Assembly (NCBI GenBank): GCA_039566865.1
Contig: CM076944.1
Coordinates: forward strand, 16,886,501 to 16,950,500
Length of the DNA: 64,000 nucleotides
Direction of reading: 5' to 3'
From: Aurelia coerulea
Taxonomy: Eukaryota; Cnidaria; Scyphozoa; Semaeostomeae; Ulmaridae
The stretch's first letter is position 1. Each line of letters opens with the position of its first letter. Of this stretch, positions 10,941-22,216 are shown one piece after another. The notes under the pieces are model-generated. The model was not told where the DNA came from, did no database searches, and saw only the letters and a program-made list of their open reading frames with translations. Both the position numbers and the translations under genes were made by a program.

Positions 10941-11314
10941 GTATTCTTCTTAGGCGACAAGTAGTCATAATCTATTGTGAATTAGGCAAAGGTGAGACAC
11001 AAGGTCTGGTTTCAAAGGAAACAATAGGTTTTTCCAGGGGTCGGGTCAACGGTCTGAGGATTTCTGAGGCATATAATTACACATCTTTTCTTTCTGACAG
11101 CATTCAGGAAAGCAAAAGCTAGGATTTAACTTTGAAGGGTAGGGGTTAGCATTTTTTACTGCGCAAGGAAATGCGCGAGAAGAATCCAATTTTATTTGGT
11201 TTCTTTTAGTATGGATTTGGTACATTTAGAAGTTATCAATCGTAAGAAAAATTATTGCTCAAATACTTCGTTCCATTGCGATACCGTTTTGTATCTGGGT
11301 TGATGAAGATTATG

Positions 11315-11468
11315 ATACATACATACATACATACATACATACATAAATACATACATACATACATACATACATACATACATACATACATACATACATACAT
11401 ACATACATACATACATACATACATACATACATACATACATACATACATACATACATACATACATACAT
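11315..11468. repeat. (ACAT)n microsatellite, tail of LINE C
   Basis: About 150 bp of nearly perfect ACAT tetranucleotide repeat. It lies exactly at the 3' end of LINE C (minus strand), so it reads (ATGT)n as the element's 3' tail. The several overlapping YVCM and THIH ORFs here are translations of the repeat. Confidence 0.95.
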
Positions 11469-11578
11469 CTTTTATTTGTTCTGCAGGTTAAAAGTTCGGC
11501 AGCTCTGAGGAGCTGATGTGGACCTGCAATTAAAAGCTATACTTAATAACAATGGACTAAAGAAATCTAAAATTTGAC
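11469..11578 (-). mobile_element. LINE C 3' UTR with terminal stem-loop
   Basis: Between the ORF stop and the tail. It contains the perfect hairpin CAGCTC, CTCA, GAGCTG (11500-11515), a 6-bp stem with a 4-nt loop. LINE B has a hairpin of the same geometry just before its tail (6339-6354), which suggests a shared 3'-end recognition structure for the RT. Confidence 0.7.
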
Positions 11579-14500
11579 TTAAAAGTAAAAGTAATCATCC
11601 TTTTTATTAGATATAGTAATGTTTCCCTTAGTAAAGTTAAAATCATTTATGAGCTTGTTGTAACTTTTCAGTTTGTTCTTGAAGACATTTTTATCTTTTG
11701 TTGGTTTGAGTTCATATGGTAAAGCGTTCCATAAAACGGATCCTCTGTATCTAAAACTGTTTCTGCCAACTTCCGTCTTGAATCTATCTACTTTTAGCTG
11801 CATCAAATTTCGCGAATTTTCGCTTCTTGGAGACAACTTTTCAAACTCTACCAAATCCGTCTTAGATTGATTGTAAATTGTGTGCATTAAGACTGCTATA
11901 CGTCGTTTGTAGATATAGCCAAGTGGCTGCCACTTTGCTATTGAGAGGCCTTCTTCCTTAGATGTACTTCTTGTAAGGTTGTAAATCATTCTTGCTGCTC
12001 TTCCATGGATGATTTCAAGCTTTTCGAATTGGGCTGTAGAGCAGTTCCCCCAGACCGACATACAATATGTAATTTTTGAGATGACAGTGGAGAAGTAAAT
12101 TTTCTCCAAGACTGGCCGTGGTAGAAATTTCATGCGTTTCAATGCACTTAATTTCTGTGAGAATGCCTTGCATAAACTGTTTATTTGTGGCTCCCAAGTC
12201 AGCCTATTATCAATCTTCACACCAAGGCAAACAGCCTCATTCACTACGTTAATCACATTTGTCCCAATCATTATTGGTCTGATTGGTCCAACAAAGGGCC
12301 TTTTCATCATTATCATAGCCTCGCTCTTGCCAGGATGGATTGTTAACTTATGTTTTTGGCACCACAGATACACTTCATTCATTGCTATGTTCATCTTATC
12401 TATTAATCGCTCAATGTTAGTATCTGTGCAGAAAAAAGTTGTGTCGTCAGCGAACATTTGAATTTCTCCTTCAGATATAGCACTTGGCAGATCATTGACA
12501 TAAACACTAAAGAGTCTAGGGCCAATGAGAGATCCTTGCGGAACTCCACATCGAATGCACTTTGTCTCTGAGGTCACCCCATTTACTTCTACATATTGTT
12601 GTCTTCCACTTGAGTAGTTCATTATCCATGAAAGAAAATCCCCTGAAATGCCCACTGCAAGTAGTTTCTGGGGTAAAATGTCATGAGGCACCGTGTCAAA
12701 AGCCTTTTGCAAGTCTATGAATACAATCCCAACAATGAGTCCCTGGTCCACTGATTGTTTCCACTTTTCTGTCAACCTCAATAGAAGACCCTCTGTTGAT
12801 CTTCCCTCACTGAAGCCCCACTGATTCTTACTTTTCAGTTGGTTGCTATTCAAGTGTTTGTCCATGGAATCACATACTTGATCTTCAAGCAGTTTGCTTG
12901 GTTGACTAAGCATTGACAGTGGTCTGTAGTTGGTTCTTTCCGTCTTTGACCTTTTCTTAGGGGCAGACTTAACTCTGGCATTTTTCCATATCCTTGGGTA
13001 TGTACTCTGGTTTAAACTGGACCTGAAAACTATGTCAAGGCCATCCAATAAACTGTCTTGCAGAAGACTCAGCTCTTTGCTGGTGACATTGTCCGGACCA
13101 GATGCCTTTTTAGGATTTATTTTCATAAGCTTAGTTCTAAGCCTAGCTTCATTCAATATCAGCATATCTGTGCTTGGTGTTACTTTAGAGATATAGGAAC
13201 ATTTGTCCTCAGTTTCTTGTGTGAACTTCTCTGACAATTCCTGTCCAATGCTAACAAAGAAGTCATTTAACACATCAGCCTTGGCTTTATCATTGGTAAC
13301 AAGACATCCATTTTGATCATTTATTGGTGCAATTTTAGAGGTAATATTTTTCCTTGTCACTCTTTTGTAGGTCTTCCAGAAGTCTTGACTGCATGAAGCG
13401 TCTTGAAATTCTTTTCTCCAGTAGTTTGACTCAGCCTTTCTCATCATCTTTGTTATATAGTTCTTTAACCTCTTGTAATCTTGCCATTCCCTAGATGTTT
13501 TTGGTGTTCCTTTGCATTTCTGTAGTAATTGGTACCTCTGGTTCATCATTTTTCTTATTTCACTATTGACCCAGGGTAGGGAATCAGTTCTTATTTTTGC
13601 TTTTCTCCTTGTTATGTGAGAATCTTTAATTTCATTATACATCCTTTGCCAGCACCATGTTATGTCATCAACATCATCAAATATAGAACATATCCACCAT
13701 GGAGCAGCCTCTACATCCTCCTTATATGCTTTTACATCTAGTTTTCTGTAGTCTGTGACTGTTGCCACCATGGGTTTAGACTTCTTCCTTTGCAATAAAA
13801 GTTTCAAGTAGATGAGCTTGTGGTCTGCTATGCAGATATCATGCACTCCACTTGCCTTCACCTTAGTTATATCGCTGACAATCATGAGATCAATAACTGA
13901 TTTTGTATTTTCAGTTACTCTTGTTGCTTCTTTTATCATGTTTTTTAGATTAAAGCTATTGAGGAGCCGTGCCAGCCTTTTCCCTTTGTCATTCATCTTG
14001 TTTGGAGTCATATCAGAGTTAAGGTCACCTGTTATAAAGATATTTCTTCTCTCTTGCCATATTTGCTCAAGCACTGTCTCAAATTTGTTGTAAAAGCTTT
14101 CTTGCTGAGGAGGTCTATACACTGTACCAAAGAGCATTTTCTGTGAGGACACTTCAACTTGTATCCAAAGTGCTTCTATATCCTCAGTCTTGTACTTTTC
14201 AATTTCAACAACCTCTATACTACTTTTGTGATACACTGCACAACCCCCTCCATTTCTATCTTTGCGATCATTTCTTTTGATCTCGTATCCCTCAATGGCT
14301 ATATCAGAACACGGTATTTCTTTGTGAAGGTGGGTCTCTGTAAGTGCAAGTAAGTCTATGTTGGTGTTTTGCAGCAGTAGCCTAACTTCATTGAAATTTC
14401 TCAACAAACTCCTTATGTTCAGGTGAGCTATTGTAATTCCATACCCCTGGGTTTTTACATTCAGATCATTGTAAACATCTAAATTTTCTTCCAATCGTAA

Positions 14501-15118
14501 AGCAACATCCTGATGAATTGGGAAAAGCGGCCTATTTTCAATACTGGCTTCATCCTTGGCACATATTGGACATTGCCACTCGATGTTATCTGTATTCTTC
14601 ATTTGTAAATACAACGAAGGATTGATATTACCACATTTACTCCCGATATGACACAGTTTCTTGCATGACTTGCATGGTAATGCTCTGTGATTTCTTGCTA
14701 CAGCACGACTGCAAATAGCACAAGGGTTTTTGACCGGACCTGGGTTTTCCTGAACATCTCCAGATAATATCACTCGATAAACCACAACATTCGATAACTG
14801 GAAGGTAGCTTGGCACGAATTTGCAGTATTTTGCCGTATTCTTGCTTTGAAAAACTTCCTTTTGATTCGAAGTTTACTATGGGGGCCTGGGCCTAGTTTG
14901 GCTAGGCCTTCCACCTGCAATCCAAAGATGTCATGCTTCCTTTCCGACCAAAATCCATCTCCATCGTCGTTTCTGTTCGTGCTAACTGAACATGGACATT
15001 TTCTAGTGTGCCTATTTGTTGCTAAGACTCTTTTGCAATGATCATTTAAAAAGAAACTGGTTAAAATCCAAACCAGCAAGGTCAACTTTGAAGAGCTGTG
15101 AAAAACATGTCTCGCCAT
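11579..15118 (-). CDS. LINE C polyprotein: 2A-like, PHD-like finger, APE endonuclease, RT
   Basis: The open frame extends upstream to a TTG at 15136, but the natural start is the ATG at 15118. Numbered from the TTG, the domains are: a basic, Cys-containing N-terminal region with a hydrophobic segment at 17-30; a 2A-like GDVQENPGP at 126-134; a PHD-like zinc finger about 139-192 (CxxC...HxxxxxC...CPIC); an APE endonuclease about 235-450 with LNIRS, TETH, GDLNSD and ADHK; and an RT about 660-930 with FIDLQKAFD, CGVPQGSLIGP and catalytic FADDTTFF (about 895). No stop or frameshift is present. This is an apparently intact CR1/L2-type ORF2 encoding the enzymes for target-primed reverse transcription. 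The 3' tail and hairpin are intact as well, so this could be a recently active copy. Confidence 0.94.
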   Translation of the reverse strand: MARHVFHSSSKLTLLVWILTSFFLNDHCKRVLATNRHTRKCPCSVSTNRNDDGDGFWSERKHDIFGLQVEGLAKLGPGPHSKLRIKRKFFKARIRQNTANSCQATFQLSNVVVYRVILSGDVQENPGPVKNPCAICSRAVARNHRALPCKSCKKLCHIGSKCGNINPSLYLQMKNTDNIEWQCPICAKDEASIENRPLFPIHQDVALRLEENLDVYNDLNVKTQGYGITIAHLNIRSLLRNFNEVRLLLQNTNIDLLALTETHLHKEIPCSDIAIEGYEIKRNDRKDRNGGGCAVYHKSSIEVVEIEKYKTEDIEALWIQVEVSSQKMLFGTVYRPPQQESFYNKFETVLEQIWQERRNIFITGDLNSDMTPNKMNDKGKRLARLLNSFNLKNMIKEATRVTENTKSVIDLMIVSDITKVKASGVHDICIADHKLIYLKLLLQRKKSKPMVATVTDYRKLDVKAYKEDVEAAPWWICSIFDDVDDITWCWQRMYNEIKDSHITRRKAKIRTDSLPWVNSEIRKMMNQRYQLLQKCKGTPKTSREWQDYKRLKNYITKMMRKAESNYWRKEFQDASCSQDFWKTYKRVTRKNITSKIAPINDQNGCLVTNDKAKADVLNDFFVSIGQELSEKFTQETEDKCSYISKVTPSTDMLILNEARLRTKLMKINPKKASGPDNVTSKELSLLQDSLLDGLDIVFRSSLNQSTYPRIWKNARVKSAPKKRSKTERTNYRPLSMLSQPSKLLEDQVCDSMDKHLNSNQLKSKNQWGFSEGRSTEGLLLRLTEKWKQSVDQGLIVGIVFIDLQKAFDTVPHDILPQKLLAVGISGDFLSWIMNYSSGRQQYVEVNGVTSETKCIRCGVPQGSLIGPRLFSVYVNDLPSAISEGEIQMFADDTTFFCTDTNIERLIDKMNIAMNEVYLWCQKHKLTIHPGKSEAMIMMKRPFVGPIRPIMIGTNVINVVNEAVCLGVKIDNRLTWEPQINSLCKAFSQKLSALKRMKFLPRPVLEKIYFSTVISKITYCMSVWGNCSTAQFEKLEIIHGRAARMIYNLTRSTSKEEGLSIAKWQPLGYIYKRRIAVLMHTIYNQSKTDLVEFEKLSPRSENSRNLMQLKVDRFKTEVGRNSFRYRGSVLWNALPYELKPTKDKNVFKNKLKSYNKLINDFNFTKGNITISNKKDDYFYF
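14735..14761 (-). other. 2A-like ribosome-skipping motif in LINE C
   Basis: Encodes G-D-V-Q-E-N-P-G-P. The viral and LINE 2A consensus is D-V/I-E-x-N-P-G-P; here the consensus Glu is Gln, while NPGP is intact. Upstream residues VVVYRVILS are hydrophobic, as in known 2A sequences. Skipping between the final Gly and Pro would release an N-terminal peptide of about 127 residues (from the ATG) from the PHD-EN-RT protein. 2A sequences in APE-type LINEs are known; whether this variant works is inference. Confidence 0.7.
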
Positions 15119-15136
15119 GACAAACAACAACAACAA

Positions 15137-16313
15137 CCAGCGCTGTTTTTTCTTCGTTTCGTGTTGCTTTTTCCGCGGTATTTTCAGTGTGATTCTCCTG
15201 AGAATTTTTTAAGAATTGGGGAAAATACTGAAATTTTACTAAGATTATCGGATGTTAGATACTTAGTTCCTAAGGTTCTTACAGATTCTTAGGAGTTTCC
15301 AGAATTTCTTACAGGTTTCATGATAATCTTCTCGTGCACTTTCCTGTGCCTTCCTGAACCTTTCAAAACGAAGTTTTTGAGGCCTTTCCAACGTTTCTCA
15401 ACTCTCATTTTAAATATGAAGATTATGAAAACAGAATGCAAATTATACTGCTGATTGCCTTGAATAAAAGGGAAAGTTTTCTAAAATAGTTGTCCCAGCA
15501 GTACACAAGTTTTTTCCGCTTTTTAGTGATGGGAGCTGAGCGCTCATAAGAGTTTCTTATGAAAAACTTGTATGCTTCCAGCCAAGTAACGCAGATTCTT
15601 GGATTTATATAAATTCGGCTATAAATTGGAGAGAGCCTTTTAAATTGGCTTCTAAATTGAAAGAAACAAATTAGGAATCTTGTTTGGCTACAATTGCTAA
15701 ACGTTCTTTGAAGAATAAATATTCCAAGGACCAAGGTATTGCGGAAATCTGTTACCAACCTTGCCCCCCCCCCCCCCCCGACAAAAAGCGGTCAACAGCG
15801 GTGACCACTGAAGAGTAATGTGTCTTGTACAATGAGCGACTTCTATACAGCATTGTTTGATTTGAATAGCTTCTTAAACAATAACCCAGGTGTTTGAGTA
15901 GTCTCACGACCCCGGGCCTGGCAGCACCCAAGAATGGGGGCGGGGACGTTAGGAGGTGACGCCTAGCTTTATACCCAAAAATGGGGGTGCTGTTTCAAAA
16001 TTTGCCCCCAAGAATGGGGAAGAACCGGCAAGTTGGCAAAAATTTGACCCCAAGACTGGGAATGCTGATTAGACACATTAGGCCACCATAAAAGTGGCTT
16101 GAGCCACATTTATTTGTTGTCTAACACATTTTACTGATTATAAACTATCTAATCATGCAAGGAAGCATGCAAGGAAACATGTACGCAGCTTATGTGCTTT
16201 TCATTTAAAAGCAACTTGATGCAGATATTTCCCTCCTTGAGGCTGCACTGGATCCTCTGGACTTACAATAAAACCCGGTTGGTGCATATGATATAAATTT
16301 GTATCTGGCATGC
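15137..16313. other. No gene; LINE C 5' flank and degenerate repeats
   Basis: The CAACAACAAC run at 15124-15135 lies just upstream of the LINE C ATG. The 5' border of the element is not identifiable. 15900-16060 has four or five degenerate copies of an 'AAGAATGGGG'-type motif. No coding capacity is recognised. Confidence 0.4.
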
Positions 16314-16403
16314 ATGTCCATGGATTCTCTGCGAAAGGGGTTTGTTTTCAATAAATATACATTTATTGAAACTTAACCCCTTTCTCAGAGAAACCATGGA
16401 CAT
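16314..16403. repeat. Near-perfect hairpin, ~42-bp arms
   Basis: The left arm (16314-16355) starts atgtccatgg and includes cgaaaggggttt; the right arm (16362-16403) ends ccatggacat. Only about 6 bases separate the arms. It could be a small MITE or a recent inverted duplication. Overlapping ORFs on both strands (16263-16527) are products of the symmetry. Confidence 0.75.
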
Positions 16404-17920
16404 ATATCTAGGACCTAGATTGAGAAAAAGGGGTCTTTTATATAGATTGTCAGAGAAAACTAAAAAGGGTATGTACAGTATTCCCCTGTCTAATTTTGCA
16501 ACATTATTCATAATGTTTTCTAATTAAAATATCTGCCATCGTAATCATTTTGTCCAGAAAATTCCACACAAACAAGATATACATTTAATAATACATTTAG
16601 TAATATATATCATCTTATTTGCATGAAATTTCCTTGAAACTGATTATGTAGACTATATAAAATCATAATGGATATAATCTATATCTTCAAAAACTACACA
16701 TTAAATATCATATTTAAACAAAAAGCATCATTAAATAATTTTACTGTAGCATTTTCCTTCTTTGGTAATATTAATGAGATTGATCGTTATCCTTTGATTT
16801 ATGAAGCACCAATGGAGCAAGATAGAATACTTGTTGGTGAGAATTGCATGAACAAGTGGATCAAAAAACATCTTCTCATTTCTCATAGATTGTTATTTGT
16901 TGCCAAAAGTTGCTTGCTTTGCTTGTCGTTACTTTTAAGGACTTAAACTTAAAGTACACTACTTACTCAGCTTTGTTGGATGACCTTCCTCAATTCGTTC
17001 TGATGCTATATTGGAAATCCAATCCCCTCGCGCTCATAAAAATTCACCCGATTCTTAAATTCCACAACATACATTGCCAGACAGAGTTGTCTGGCCATGG
17101 CCTAATAAACTTGTCCTTTGCTCCACAACAACAGCAACGGTTGGTGAAAACAAGGGCGGGAAAACATTCAGAAGAGGCTGAATTCTTTTCTGCATGCAAG
17201 ATAAGATTATGGAAAATGGTATACACAATATCACATACAGAAACAAATATACTTGTAGAGGACGTCTTATTACTTGTTAGTAATAACTAATATTGTTACA
17301 TTTGTCAGTTGTTAATAACAGAAACTAATACAACTTTGGTTCAGAATGGTAGCACCTACTGTCATGAAAGAAAGGCTTACAAATTGGCCTAAAATGAGAA
17401 GAAGGGCCACATTATGGCGGTCCAAATGGTAAGATCATTGATGCAAATTTATCTCATCTCCTGACCTATGCTGGGCAATAATAGTTTTATAACAAGTTGG
17501 CTACAGACAGAGAGGGCCTTGCCTACTATAAGCAGTTTTAATTGATTGCACACTGAAGGTGTGGAACATTTATGATCTAACTATGAGAAAAGGGTCATTT
17601 TTTAAATCTTTGGACACACATGCCAGTACTTTTGTTATCCAATTGCACCTGCCTGACAATACAACTGCCAAACCATATTTTTCATGTAAGAAGATGGAGC
17701 TGAATGAAGGGTTCACAAAAAGATACTCATATCTATCATATCTATCTACCACCAACTATTTAATCTATGTAACAGTCAGTATCAATATATGCATATGTAA
17801 CAGCCTATTTTCATAAAGGTACTGGAAGATGAAATCTGGGGGCGGCCTGATACAAAGTTAATTGTTAAACTTAACATTGATTTTTACCCAAATATGGTCA
17901 ATTTTTGTAAAGTTGTCCAA
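16404..17920. other. No gene recognised
   Basis: AT-rich sequence. ORFs at 16668-16946, 16910-17290 and 17559-17816 have no domain, motif or splice context I recognise. The last 12 bases (aaagttgtccaa, ending 17920) are the left target-site duplication of the next element. Confidence 0.45.
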
Positions 17921-18195
17921 TGGTGCGCTCGTGGTTGTGGTTTGGTGGGTGGTGGGCTGTTTGTGCGGGTTTTGGGGGTACTTCAGTTTTACCTTGGCTT
18001 TTACTTTGTCCTGATTTAGTGTGCATATGTATCTTATTTTTTTTGTTTTTTTGTGTTCTATTATTAATTTATTGTTGATAGTACTTAGAAAATTGTAAGT
18101 GGCATTTGTAGTGAGGACCCGGTGACCATGCGTCTTTCCTCGCTGCAAATGCCACAGTAATTTGCATTAACTTGTTGTTTTTAAGTTTTAGATTG

Positions 18196-18228
<33 letters not shown>
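17921..18228 (+). mobile_element. 5'-truncated LINE (or SINE) insertion with poly(A) and TSD
   Basis: The insert is flanked by the direct repeat aaagttgtccaa (ending 17920 and again ending 18238). It ends in about 33 A's. Near its 3' end is a 19-bp hairpin (18099-18117 with 18137-18155) closely related to the 3' hairpin of LINE A, so it is likely a 5'-truncated 3' UTR of an A-related LINE or a SINE that borrowed that tail. The ORF on the opposite strand is incidental. Confidence 0.85.
18099..18155 (+). ncRNA. Conserved LINE 3'-end hairpin
   Basis: Arms gtggcatttgtagtgagga and tcctcgctgcaaatgccac pair over 19 bp with two G-U wobbles. The loop is 19 nt. The equivalent LINE A hairpin has a different arm sequence but keeps pairing, which points to selection on the RNA structure. 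Confidence 0.65.
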
Positions 18229-18232
<4 letters not shown>

Positions 18233-18238
18233 GTCCAA

Positions 18239-20330
18239 CATTGCTGGCACCTCCTATGCCTATGCCTTTAAATAATAGATATTATAACTGGATCACTGCC
18301 ACATTTGCACATTTGACCACAGTTATTTCTGTCATTTTTATTTATTATAGGGTTACTCGTAAGGTCAGTTATCTTCTACACAAGCAAGCTTTGTTTAAAC
18401 GTTGAATGAAACTACATCAATCTTTGTTGCACACATAAATGATGCATAGAGATGAGAGATGAGCATTTATACTGTACTTCGTAAAGCAATAAAGGGTAGG
18501 ACTAATGTTTAATGAATCCTCATATCAGACCTTGTGCATATTAACATGTTCTTCTTAGATCTTACCAAAGAATTGTCAGGAATTCATAAGATGTCTAGAA
18601 AATTGTTAGTTTCTTCAGAATTCTTTATCAAAAAGTTTAAAGTTATCCATATGAGTCAAGAATTCTTATCAGCAATTGAAGATTCTTGAAAATGCTTAAG
18701 AATTCTTGTCATATGAATGTGCATAAGGTATGTACTGTACCAGTATATGTAGCGTAGAAATGCTCAGGAAATGGGCATTTCTCACAAGATAATGCTGCCA
18801 AGCCATGATTATGATAATTAAGAAAATTACTTTTTCACTGCAAAATAAATACCCAAAAATGGGGAAATTTTGGAGAGGAACTATTGACAAGGCAGGCCCC
18901 GAACGACAGCAAAGCTGTCTTGGAGCGCCGAAATTCGTCCGAGAAGATGCTTTTTTACGTCAAGGAAAAACCCAAGAAATGACGGGAATTTGACACAAAA
19001 AATCGTATCAGAAAAAACTCTTTTGCAGAAAAACTGGCCCCTGCCCCAAAAAAAGTCTTGGTGGAGTGAAATTACAGAATGCAATGAACATGGCGCACCA
19101 GGTGAGTTTCCCAGGAAAATTTGCAAAGTTTGCCAAAAATCGTCTTAGTTTGTGCAAGTGACGACCGGGAGAAATTTCTACAGAATGGCTAATTTGACGT
19201 CAAACACACATGATTTAATCTGTTGTGATTTTAAAGTCGAGGGCAGACGTCCAGAGAGTGGGGAAATATGTTAGATGTCGATTTCCATTTCGTCATTGCC
19301 CCTCGTCATCTCGTACAAACATGCCATACAAAAATTTTTTGTCTACTATTTTAATGCTTTGACACCATGCCCAGAACATATCTGCCTTTCTGTTGTAAAG
19401 GAAAAAAATTCCTACCCTGCCCCAAAAGCAGACTGGTAAATTTGCAAAATGAATATATCAGTGATTGGTGGTCTGCACTTCGATTCTTTGGGAAAATTTG
19501 CAAAGTACCGTTTTTTTGCAATTCAAAAATCGACTCTTTGAGCCATTGCTTAGGCCCATTTGACCATAGGCCCATTTGATGGAATCACATGAAGATAGGC
19601 CTTTACTATAGGCTCATCCGATCTGAAGACAGAACGCAGCAAATAAGACATGATTGCAAGGTAGGATAGCCTGTATTGTGCAGCAGTTTGAACAAATAGT
19701 GGTATTTGACAAGAATGGGTGGTTATTAGATAAATATTTACAGCATGCAAAAGGAGATCTTTTACATATTTTTACCTTACTGCAGGCCTGGCCGTTTAAG
19801 GCGGGCGATCGCCCGCGCCCGCCTCCACGCTCGCCTCGAGTTGGTGAGGGGAGCTATTCATCGCCCGCCTCCACGACAGTTCACCTGGGAACCGCCCGCC
19901 TTAGGTTTTCGTTCATTGCTCACCACACCTCATTACCTCTTGAAGTAAAACTAAAATATTGAGAGGAAGTTAATCCTGTATATTTTGACCTCAAAATATA
20001 ACTCCATACCTTTAATTTCTCAGGAAGTCATCTACTCCCGTAAATCGCAAGTCACGCGAAAAAAAAACGAAACATTTGAAAAGCAACAGCCAAACAGATT
20101 CTTTCAAATCCTTTACAACTGACTATTATTTCAAGACCATTAAAAAGTCATTTGGTATCCATAGGTTTCGACATATTAAAACCGATTCATTTCAACATGG
20201 CGAATAATCAGAAACAATCGGCTTTCGAGCCTGGGACTTTGAGAAATATGACAACAGGGCCGTACGATACATTTTACATTAACTTTCTTTGACGTCTTGC
20301 CCGTATTTTCTTACATACGGTAAGCCTTTT
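18239..20330. other. No gene recognised
   Basis: Repeat-derived, non-coding. 19790-19900 is a GC-rich patch with several CGCCCGCC octamers, echoed at about 20585. The ORFs listed by frame (18881-19126, 19351-19579, 19654-19962) have no recognisable features. Confidence 0.4.
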
Positions 20331-20910
20331 TGAGAAACTAAACTCTCAGGTCGGCAAAAAATTAAGAAACTCAAGCACCGGAAAAATATCATAGGAGACC
20401 GCCATGACACCCTCATTGATATGTGGTTCATTTGCGACTAATAAAACTATAAAGTTTCGTTTCTGTCAGAGTCGAAGAGTCAAGATTTTCTGTGTTGTTT
20501 GAAAGGTTAGCTGTTTATGAAAGACAAATATTGGATTGCTCGTTTATTCATACACCTTTCATAACAATTTCTATAGAATGAAAATCGCCCGCCTGACTTC
20601 AACCAGGAGAGCGATGTACCGCTCGCCTGCTCAAATGCTTACTGTCAGTGTCACTGTTTTCTGTATCATATTACTTGGAAGTTTCAGCACTTGAGTAGTA
20701 ATGGTTAGGCATTGGAAATGCTTCAAAAAGCTTTATTTTGAAATGTTCGCAAGGGCATACTAGTACAGGTAATGAACATGAAGTTTGCTACATGGAACCT
20801 TTAAGAATTTCATAAGAAACTCTGAGTACTCAAATTTAGAATTAGTTTTAAGAAGCATTCAGTTCTGGCCCAACTTTTTAGTTTCTTATACAAAATATGC
20901 ATATTTGACA
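20331..20910 (+). repeat. Dispersed repeat, copy 2 (partner 431-800)
   Basis: Same family and orientation as 431-800, with an added internal block (about 20400-20640) that contains CGCCCGCC motifs and is absent from copy 1. That block may be a later insertion or may have been deleted from copy 1. Confidence 0.6.
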
Positions 20911-21875
20911 GTTACCAAATTTCTCATCATGAACATGATTACTGCACATATCCATTATCCATACAGCTAACTTCTCTATATATGGATGTGTTTTTTCTTA
21001 AAAAATGGAAGAGCAAGGTATAATACATGTCTTCACACTAGCAAAAATTTGTATCAAGTCAGTCTATGATACTGAATCTTTTTTCAAAACCTTACATCAA
21101 ATTGATTGACTCCAATTAACACATCTAAATGAATATGCACCTCGGGACTTCAGGTAAAAGGGAGCAGAAATTTATTCCTCTAGAGCCACGTGATGGTTGC
21201 CCTGGAAAATTGCAAAATATGTGTGAAAAAGTCTTGTCATAATATTTCAATTTTCTGACAAAAAGATCCTACCTTTATCAAATTAGCATTGATGTGGCAG
21301 TTCATAGAAATTGAGGCTAGCAAACATCAGAGAGACAGCGCAACACTCTGCTTTTGAGTTTTGAACTTCCACTCCTCTGTGGGACATTTCTTAATACTTT
21401 CAATGTCAGAGGACTTTGAAATATCATCAAATACTATCAAGTACTGTAATTCTGAAGGAAGGTTATGATTTCCAAACTGTGCCAGGTGCAAAATTGATTT
21501 TTCCTCAATTCTTTGCAGGTTTATCATCATCAGGACAATGGACCCCATGGACTTTGGCAACCAAATAGATTTGACAAGAAAGTAAAACATATGTTTTTTA
21601 ACATTTTTGACATTGTTCAGTTGTGATTGATGGTTGTAAGTTGAACTCTAGACTTCTCCAAAGAAGACGTAAAAAGGGAAATGTATGATTCAACGGTATA
21701 TTTTTATAAGAAACAGCTTATAAGAAACAAAAGGCTCAATTTTTTTAAAGTTAAGGAACAACCCTACCAGAATTTAAAAAGCAAAGAAGCTTTTGTAATT
21801 TGCAGTGTTTTAAGTTTCCTATCACACTCAAAAATATTTTGACACTGTACAGTTAAAGCAACTGTGTGGACATTA

Positions 21876-22214
21876 CCCATACTAAAAAAACTGGGAAATA
21901 CCCAGGAATTCCTAGAATTTTTCTTGGTAATTTCTGGACAAAATTCCCTAGCTTTCAAGGATTCCTAGGATGAAAATAGGTGGGGAAAAGAGCCAAATTC
22001 CTAGGAAAGCTGGGAAATAGTGGAATATAATGGAATTTTTGGGAACATTTCCCAGCTTTCCTAGCTCTTTGGGTACTGATTCCCAGCTTCCCCAGCTTCC
22101 TGGGAAACAGAATTCCCAGCTTGAAATTTGTTTTGATGAAAAAGCTAGGGAAACTGGGGAAATCCTAGGAAATCCTAGCTTTCCCAGTTATCTCCCCAGC
22201 CTTTTTGGTATGGG
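21876..22214. mobile_element. TA-flanked MITE, 339 bp
   Basis: The terminal inverted repeats read CCCATAC-AAAAA-CTGGG. TA sits on each side (21874-21875, 22215-22216). The interior is built of GGGAAA, TTTCCC and CCTAGGA motifs with no coding capacity. The flanks are homologous to 27384-27450, which lacks the insert. Removing the insert with one TA gives exact length agreement. The TA duplication suggests Tc1/mariner-type mobilisation. Confidence 0.8.
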
Positions 22215-22216
22215 TA

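Noticed and set aside
11236..11491. Overlapping ORFs encoding YVCM and THIH repeats
   Set aside because: They are translations of the (ACAT)n microsatellite on both strands.
16263..16527. Two opposite ORFs of similar sequence
   Set aside because: They are produced by the 42-bp-arm hairpin at 16314-16403.
17858..18148. Minus-strand 96-codon ORF
   Set aside because: It crosses the target-site duplication and lies antisense to a retro-insertion.
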